In this document: positions 57,655 through 64,000 of the stretch, piece after piece
Numbering within the stretch: position 1 is the first letter of the stretch
Layout: every line of letters starts with the position of its first letter
Assembly (NCBI GenBank): GCA_004764695.1
Contig: SMSO01000005.1
Span: forward strand, 99,501 to 163,500
Reading direction: 5' to 3'
Length of the DNA stretch: 64,000 nucleotides
From: Schizochytrium sp. TIO01
Taxonomy: Eukaryota; Sar; Bigyra; Thraustochytrida; Thraustochytriidae
The notes under the pieces: model-generated
Database searches by the model: none
What the model was told of the DNA's origin: nothing
The model's input: the letters and a program-made list of their open reading frames with translations, nothing else
Translations under genes and position numbers: made by a program

Positions 57655-58705
57655 TGGCGGTTTCCACGGATTATAGGCCGGAGATGAAGATCTCTTTTTA
57701 TTGTGTTATATTTCTTGTTCTCCCCGCTATCGGGATCCTCAAGCGATGTTTAACGGGTTCGTTGAACAGTCCAAAAGATATTCACTGAATAGAACTCGTG
57801 AGACTGGTTGGTTCTAGCTAGTGTTTTATCAATCAACTTACTTGCCTGAGCACCAAGCCATGGAAAGCTTGCAGCCTGGCATTACGCACTAAACTTATCG
57901 AATCAGCACCGTCATCATGGCGCTAATTCGCTCCTCCGGGCTTCGTCGACCAGCTTCGACCAAGCATCCCTCAAGCCAGAGAATTACAAAATCACCAGCT
58001 CGTGCATTTTAACAGATGACGCCGTTCACGTGCTGCACGTTTAAGCTTTCGTCTTACCTTACATCTTTCTTGCAGTCTGCGATGATAACCCGCTTCTCTT
58101 GGCCAACAGGACCAGCTGGAGCCAGCGATGACTCGACTTGAGTTGAGTTGACTTGACTTGACTCGGCGCTTCGCGAGCTGTGGCTGCGAGTTTCGGAAAC
58201 AACCCGGGTCCATGGCAGGCTCTGGGTGGGTAAAGACGTTCCGGTACCGCACGGTTCTCCAACCCCATATCAAAACAGCAAGAACCGAGGCGTGCCAACG
58301 TCTTCGGCTTTTCGAACCCCGTGGCCTACGGCTTCTTTCCTCGAGGCATCTTTCTTCGACCGGTGACTCAAGTGGCTACGGGGTGTGCGTCCAACGTTAA
58401 CATTGGTCTTGAGCAGCCTCGCCGCAGAGGCTTTCGTGAGCGAGGATTGGGCAGGATAGCTTTCGATCTCGAGCGACATTCGTGTTGCAATAATAAATAG
58501 TAAATAATAAAAATAATACACAATGTGGCAAAATAACAAATCGGTGGGAAAATCAGAATTTGAGCGAACCATGTCTTCGCAAGCCGGCTGGTTCTTTCAT
58601 CGGCTGTATATGAGGTTGGGCTCGTCGGGCGGGGGTCGAGGCGAAAAGAAGCCGTCGCGGCCTCGGCATCCAACTTGGAATATCCAGCTGGCTCAATAAC
58701 GAGAG

Positions 58706-58728
58706 ATCATCATCATCATCATCATCAT
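58706..58728. repeat. (ATC)n microsatellite
   Basis: Seven tandem ATC/CAT units. Confidence 0.95.
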
Positions 58729-59471
58729 GGAGCGCATCGCGCCGAAGAGAAATAAGTACTCTGCGTCATGATTGCGTGACAAAAAAAATATAGAAAATAA
58801 ATAAAACCAGGGACCTCGGGACCTCTTGTCTTCAAAGCCAACTAGAAATGAAAACGCACTTGACTCGCAATCTGCATTTCGCACAGATTGCAAAGACCTG
58901 AGAAGCTGCCGTGCACAGAGAGCGGCAGCAGTATGGCTGAGTGTCGTGTCTTTTCAAGCTCGAACGGACTTTGGAGGGGTCACGGTTGGGCAATTTTGGT
59001 CGATCAATGATATGATCGCTCTTTTTATTTAAAGCTTGGTAAACAAGAAAAACTGTTCAATTACATCGTATTTTGTCAAAGCAAGTTTTGGTAATTTATA
59101 TGAATGTTGAGGAAGATTGGAAACGGCGACGGAAACTGATCCTTCCGGCATCGCGCAGGCAATCAGGGGCTCAGCCGGGGAGCTTTTGGAGATCGTAGCA
59201 CGTTCTTCTGCTGGTGCGCCGGCCACATATTGAATTTGGAGATGTCAGCCCAATTGCAAAGCTTATCATCGACTTCTTCGAATGCGGATGGTTTTCTGTG
59301 TTTTATTCTTTTTACATGAGTTTTTATTCCTCTTCTTCTATAAAGATTACGCTTTAAAAGTATTAAAAAAATCATTCTACCATGATTTTTTATTTTTTTT
59401 AAATCAGATTCCAATTTAATGTTAATTTTTATTTTAATCTTTAATTATAAACCTTTTAATTAATTAATTTA

Positions 59472-59474
<3 letters not shown>

Positions 59475-59512
<38 letters not shown>
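59475..59512. repeat. (TA)n microsatellite
   Basis: About nineteen perfect TA units in an A+T-only neighbourhood (59440-59520). Confidence 0.97.
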
Positions 59513-59515
<3 letters not shown>

Positions 59516-60349
59516 AAAAAAACTTGGAGCCGCTGGATGGTTGTGCAAACAATGAACAATATGCTGGTGAAAAGAGAGGACATGGACTTTCTCTGCAGAA
59601 ACGTCGTCACCACCGATTCCAACACGGGTCATTTGGATTCCGCCAGCGCCGGTGAAGAGGCCAAGCAAGGAACGTGCTGAAGGAGGTTCGCCAGCGGCGG
59701 TCCTGTGCATTTAAGTCGAGCCCCGACGAAGATTATGAATAAATACCCCGGCTAATCCCACGGCGCCTGAGGTGCTTTCGTTCGCAAGGATCGTCAACTC
59801 TATCTACCAAATCAAACATTCTGCCGCTGACCATGATAGGAAATAGCTCTGGGTTCCTGCGTGCCTTGGATAAAAGCATCGTCATCACCGCCCACAAAGG
59901 AATCAAAGATGGCCAGCGAACTTAAAGTGCAGAAAGTAGCACATTACATCAAAACATTACATAAGTGGTCCTGGAGGAGCAAGCACTGCTACACGTGAAC
60001 AGTTAGTTAGACAGTAAGTAGTACCGAGAGCTCTCTCTATTAGGATCGAAACAAAATGTAATGTAATGCCAAGAGTCCAAGGAATGGATAAATTAGTCGG
60101 CGTGCCACGAATCAGTCAAAGCACAATGATGGTGGTCTTCTGTCGCATGTTTCAGCCAACTTGCAAGGCGAAGGAGTTCCTCTTCCGCTGCTTTTCAACA
60201 GCCAAGAGCCAGGAAGAGCGAGAGAAGCAGCAGCGGAGATTGCGCTGGGCAATAGCGCCTCCTTCGGCCTCGAGGTTTGCTTCATTTCGTTTCACTTCTT
60301 CCATTCCGTGGTTGGTTCAAGACCATCCACAATCGATCAATCGGCCGAG

Positions 60350-60371
60350 AGCTAGCTAGCTAGCTAGCTAG
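60350..60371. repeat. (GCTA)n self-complementary repeat
   Basis: Five GCTA/TAGC units; the array is its own reverse complement. Confidence 0.93.
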
Positions 60372-60815
60372 TTATTTATTTAATCTTAGAGCGCCAAAGC
60401 TCTTCAAGATATCCCAATCCCGGAGAGATCTATCAACCTGTCTCTCGACGTGCGCGTTTGCAAGCCGCACATTGGCTTCTTTAGTGGGCAAGGAAACCGC
60501 TTTCACTCGAAATTGTTCGAGGTTCACGTTTTCTACTTCGACAACCATTTACTTTAGTCTTTACGATATATGCATATATATTTTTAATTCTTTTTATTTA
60601 ACTTTAAAAAGAGAGGAGGACCATAGATAAAACAACCAAACTCACGATGATTCTCGTTTCTTTCTATACACCACTATCTTCAATAGTACTTCTTTTTCTA
60701 CCAACTGACACAGCTCAATAAAAAGCGGAAGAAGAAGCGCTAAAGACAGCGGCAGAAAGCGACTCTTGCTCCACGTTCTTCTCCGGCCGCGCCCTGCCCT
60801 CCGTTGCCGCCCCTA

Positions 60816-60938
60816 GTCAATCAATCAAGCAATCAATCAATCAATCGGCACATGAGCTTGACTTGCAAGTTGAGCTTTGCTTTGATTGCTTTGCTTTGCT
60901 TTGATTGCTTTGCTTTGATTGCTTTGCTTTGATTTACT
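60816..60938. repeat. (TCAA)n followed by (CTTTG)/(ATTG) compound microsatellite
   Basis: Seven to eight TCAA units (60816-60846), then after 27 bases a compound array of GCTTT and GATT units (60874-60938). Confidence 0.9.
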
Positions 60939-61298
60939 TGCTAGTTCCTCTTTCGAACACAGGCTCGTCAGATTGCACCGGACCGGGAGTGCGTTAGGGG
61001 ATCACCAGCCGAAACTCTAGCACACCGGCAATGTCCTATCGCAGCCAGCTGGCAGATCCACCGACCCAGGAGTTACTTGGTTAGGCGGTAGTATGCGGGC
61101 ATCGTGCGGAGCTAGCTAGCTAACGTATTGTCGTTGCTGCCGATGGTTTTCTGCTGCTCGAGATTGGGAGTACGTCTATTCGTGGTTTAGGTGTTGGTCT
61201 GCGGGTTGAGTTCATGCCAAAGGTGGCCGCCTGCCTCCTCTGATCGTGAGGCCTAGAAGATGAGCGAGGGCGGCGAGCATAATTGCGATGGATGGCTT

Positions 61299-61316
61299 TC
61301 ATTCATTCATTCATTT
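61299..61316. repeat. (ATTC)n microsatellite
   Basis: Four ATTC units, the same unit as at 7067-7128. Confidence 0.9.
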
Positions 61317-61422
61317 CGGGTTGTTCATTTACAATTAACTTTTTTAATTCTCCAGAGGTAATGATGAATTTTAGCTCAACAATAAAAAGAGAATCTTTTT
61401 TCGTCGTCTCGAGAATAAGTTA

Positions 61423-61467
61423 TGAAAGAAAGAAAGAAAGAAAGCAAGGAGAGAGAGAAAGAAAGAA
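61423..61467. repeat. (GAAA)n microsatellite
   Basis: About ten GAAA-type units with GAGA interruptions. Confidence 0.9.
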
Positions 61468-61752
61468 GGAAAAATGAAAATGAAAATGAGCAACAATTAG
61501 TCCGGAGTAAGAAAGGGGGTTCAATCAGGGAGGACTATATTCCCGCGACCAACAATCTGTGAAAGAGAGGCACGGGTCCTTCCTGTAGTATTTTAAGCCG
61601 CAATCAGTCGAAGGTCGAGGACTTCGATCATTCCTTCATAGAAAGCATTCTGTCCATTTTGAGAAATTTTCCTCCAGAGAATTAAAAAAGAAGAAAAAGG
61701 AAAAAAGAGTAAATGGAAAAGTAAATGATAAAAGATATTCTGGCAGGTAGGT

Positions 61753-61786
61753 AAAGAAAGAAAGAAAGAAAGAAAGAAAGAAAAGA
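61753..61786. repeat. (GAAA)n microsatellite, second array
   Basis: Eight perfect GAAA units about 280 bases upstream of the SerC presequence region. Confidence 0.93.
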
Positions 61787-62061
61787 TATTTTTGCAGCTC
61801 CTAGTATTTGAACTAACCACACGATTGGGCGGGAGTTTTTTGTTTTTGTTTTTAATTAATCCAAAGTAAATTCTTTCCAAAGGAAAAAGTGAAAGAAAGC
61901 GAAACAAAGGAAAACAAAGCAAAGTAAACGAAATCAAGGTAATGCAAATCAGAGCACTAGCTATCTAGCCTAAACTGCGACCTGCAGCAGAGCAAAGCAA
62001 ACCCTTGCAGCAAACCCGAATTGGCTCAAAGTTAGCTAGCTCTACCCACCTCTTCTACACG

Positions 62062-63252
62062 ATGCTGTCCACCCTTAGCAAGGCCGGCCGGCCTCTGGCC
62101 TCCATGCACGTGCGTGCTCTTAGCAGCGCCGCCCCCTCTGTGAAGCCTGAGAACCCCATGTTCTCCAGCGGCCCCTGCTCCAAGCGCCCCGGTTGGACCC
62201 CGAGCGCCCTCGCCACCGAGTCCCTCGGCCGCTCCCACCGCTCCAAGATCGGCAAGGAGCGCCTTGCCAAGGCCATCGATGACTCGAAGCGTATCCTCGG
62301 CCTCCCCGAGGGCTACCACCTCGGTATCGTCCCGGGCTCTGACACTGGTGCCTTCGAGATGGCCATGTGGTCTCTCCTTGGACCCCGCCCCCTTGACGCC
62401 TTCGCCTTCGAGTCCTTCGGCTCTGGCTGGGTCAAGGATGCCCTCAACGAGCTTAAGCTCAAGGACCAGACCATCGTCCACGAATCTGACTACGGTGTTC
62501 TCCCGGACATGTCCAAGGCTCGCAAGGATGCCGATGTCATGTTCACCTACAACGGTACCACCAGTGGTGTCCGCGTGCCCAACCTTGACTTCATTGCTGA
62601 CGACCGTGAGGGTCTCACCCTCGTCGACGCCACCTCCGCTGTCTTCTCCATGAAGATTGACTGGAGCAAGGTCGATGTGCTCACCTACTCCTGGCAGAAG
62701 GTCCTCGGTGGTGAGGGCGCCCACGGTGTGCTCGTGCTCTCCCCTCGCGCTGTTGAGCGTCTCGAGAGCCACACCCCGACCTGGCCCATGCCCAAGGTCT
62801 TCCGTCTCACCAAGAAGGGCAAGTTGAACGGTGACATCTTCAAGGGATCCACCATCAACACCCCGTCCATGCTCTGCGTTGAGGACTGCATTGATGCTCT
62901 CCAGTGGGCTGACAGTGTTGGAGGCCTTGACGGTATGGTTGAGAAGTCCGAGCAGAACCTCCAGGTTATCCGCGAGTGGGTTGAGGCCACCCCCTGGGTG
63001 AACTTCCTTGCCAAGGACCCTGCCACCGTCTCCTGCACCTCCATCTGCCTCTCCCTCGACGGCATCTCCAAGGATGGCATCAAGAAGATGACCTCCCTCC
63101 TTGAGAAGGAGGCTGTCGCCTACGACATTGGCTCCTACCGTGACGCTCCCCCCGGTCTCCGCATCTGGGGTGGTGCCACCGTCGACGCCGCCGACCTCAA
63201 GAAGCTCACCCCGTGGCTCGAGTACACCTACGAGAAGTTCAAGGACCAGTAA
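62062..63252 (+). CDS. serC: Phosphoserine aminotransferase, alphaproteobacterial-type SerC, probably mitochondrial
   Basis: A 396-residue PLP enzyme converting 3-phosphohydroxypyruvate and glutamate to phosphoserine and 2-oxoglutarate, the second step of serine synthesis. After a 35-residue presequence ([20 protein letters not shown], Arg/Ser/Ala-rich, no acids), the mature part begins [18 protein letters not shown] and continues [48 protein letters not shown] and [13 protein letters not shown] (PLP lysine K213), ending [20 protein letters not shown]. This is the long form typical of alphaproteobacteria, not the form of animals, plants or E. coli. The presequence suggests import into mitochondria. 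The ATG at 62062 is the first; upstream in frame there is only TTG. Third codon positions are almost all C or G, the strongest bias in the window, pointing to high expression. Single exon. Confidence 0.92.
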   Translation: MLSTLSKAGRPLASMHVRALSSAAPSVKPENPMFSSGPCSKRPGWTPSALATESLGRSHRSKIGKERLAKAIDDSKRILGLPEGYHLGIVPGSDTGAFEMAMWSLLGPRPLDAFAFESFGSGWVKDALNELKLKDQTIVHESDYGVLPDMSKARKDADVMFTYNGTTSGVRVPNLDFIADDREGLTLVDATSAVFSMKIDWSKVDVLTYSWQKVLGGEGAHGVLVLSPRAVERLESHTPTWPMPKVFRLTKKGKLNGDIFKGSTINTPSMLCVEDCIDALQWADSVGGLDGMVEKSEQNLQVIREWVEATPWVNFLAKDPATVSCTSICLSLDGISKDGIKKMTSLLEKEAVAYDIGSYRDAPPGLRIWGGATVDAADLKKLTPWLEYTYEKFKDQ

Positions 63253-64000
63253 GCGCTCGCGCCCTGGCCTGAGACAGCCTTCTCTTCTGTTTACCCATCA
63301 GCAGCATCACCATCCATATAACATACACACACACCGCTGTGAGCAGCAGCAGCAGCTACAGCTCCAAGCCTTGTGTGGATGTTAGATGGGCCGTTTTGCT
63401 TTCGGTTGGGTGCAATCTCCACACACAAGCTCTGTTGCCTTGCACTAGAACCTCTTTTGTTCACATCATTGAAGAGATGTTCTTAACGAACGCATGGTAC
63501 ACAGACAAACACCACACCATACTTGCATGCAATATACGTGCGTAGTTGTGCTACTAAAAACACTGCACCAAGTTTACACGACCAACCTCGCGCCCTTAAC
63601 GTCCACGATGTTGACCGCTATGGCGTTCTGATTGATTCATTGATTGATTAATCCATTTTATATGTTTGCTAGCTCTTCCTCGTGCCTTTTTTGCCTCTTC
63701 TTTATTTATCTCAAAAACCCTTGCGAATGGCGTTTTCCAAGTGACCACACAATCTTCATGCGGGTCGAGTTGTAGGATACATTTCCTGAAACGTGTATTT
63801 GAGTAGTACCTAACTCAATACTATCAGGTACAAAATCATAGGAAGTTTATTTCTTTCCCGTTCCCATAATCCCAGTCCGGATTTGTACTTTCGTTTTCTT
63901 CAAGGTTCCTAGTCCTCTCTCTCTGCAGTTGCAGAGCGATACTAAGATCAGACTTTAGAAAAGAAGATCGCTTGCGCGGATCTCAAAGTTCTCCATTAAT
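63253..64000. other. 3' flank of serC to window end
   Basis: About 750 bases with an (AGC)n stretch at 63340-63356 and otherwise AT-leaning sequence. Frames are short and without motifs. Confidence 0.55.

Larger units (their letters stand above)
54240..62061. other. 7.8-kb repeat-rich region with unresolved coding-like islands
   Basis: No complete gene can be called. The region alternates AT-rich stretches with GC-rich islands near 55.2-55.9, 56.2-56.65, 56.75-56.85, 57.5-57.65, 57.9-58.65, 59.5-59.9 and 60.1-60.4 kb. Several islands carry protein-like frames flanked by GTAAG donors or pyrimidine-AG acceptors. This is compatible with small-exon genes or decayed gene fragments. Many microsatellites are present (listed). 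No transposon protein recognised. Confidence 0.5.

Noticed and set aside
57758-57800. Possible tRNA arm (gggttcgttgaac)
   Set aside because: No matching acceptor, D or anticodon stems within 75 bases.
59830-59931. Plus-strand peptide ending KGIKDGQR, reminiscent of DnaJ proteins
   Set aside because: Only one short motif in a 33-codon frame; no zinc-finger or J domain around it.
62032-62772. 246-codon minus-strand open frame antisense to serC
   Set aside because: It is a by-product of the extreme C/G third-position bias of serC, Gly/Glu/Val-rich and without a domain.
1-64000. CRISPR arrays, bacterial operons, ribosome-binding sites and phage or insertion-sequence genes
   Set aside because: The DNA is eukaryotic. 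Spacing, introns and gene content argue against bacterial features, and no regularly spaced repeats or transposases are seen.

Overview
The window is nuclear DNA of a unicellular eukaryote. Most genes are long, single-exon and widely spaced, with a few GT-AG introns. Products include a mitochondrial ribosomal protein, PAN3, SRP9, a complex III LYR assembly factor, a type II AAA+ ATPase and a dynein-2/IFT intermediate chain, so the organism builds a cilium or flagellum. Together with an alphaproteobacterial-type phosphoserine aminotransferase carrying a mitochondrial-like presequence, a GC-rich coding / AT-rich intergenic contrast and abundant tetranucleotide repeats, this best fits a stramenopile protist, possibly a thraustochytrid (labyrinthulomycete). 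That assignment is inference; no rRNA or organellar marker is present. I see no tRNA, rRNA, CRISPR array, transposase or reverse transcriptase.

Layout. 0-1.4 kb: tail of an upstream gene, then mitochondrial uL15. 3.5-19.7 kb: a surface-glycan-flavoured stretch with a two-lobed sulfatase (-), a FATP/very-long-chain acyl-CoA synthetase (+) and two tandem minus-strand paralogues built from two and three GH114-type domains, separated by microsatellite-rich spacers. 19.7-24.6 kb: gene-free AT-rich DNA. 24.6-34.6 kb: a membrane-anchored UPF0489 protein, a BAR-domain protein, an AFG2/CDC48-type AAA+ ATPase and an LYRM7/MZM1-like factor. 35.6-37.3 kb: PAN3. 40.5-42 kb: a polyprenyl diphosphate synthase whose frame breaks at a G6 run. 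43-54 kb: an SLC44 choline-transporter-like protein with an acylation motif, a spliced ubiquitin-like protein, WDR34/DYNC2I2, a PA-TM-RING ubiquitin ligase split into two overlapping frames, and SRP9 with a 5-nt first coding exon. 54-62 kb: repeat-rich, with scattered coding-like islands that may be exons of unresolved genes. 62-63.3 kb: phosphoserine aminotransferase.

The genes are mostly unrelated housekeeping functions, as usual for a protist chromosome. The one possible functional grouping is the sulfatase plus the GH114 pair (secreted or surface polysaccharide processing). The most interesting observations are enzyme-pseudoenzyme fusions (sulfatase and GH114), the SerC of bacterial type, the SRP9 micro-exon, the Src-family-like N-terminus on a transporter, and several genes whose frames are interrupted at one point, which could be very short introns, indels or assembly errors. 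Several start codons were moved from upstream TTG/GTG codons to the first ATG.
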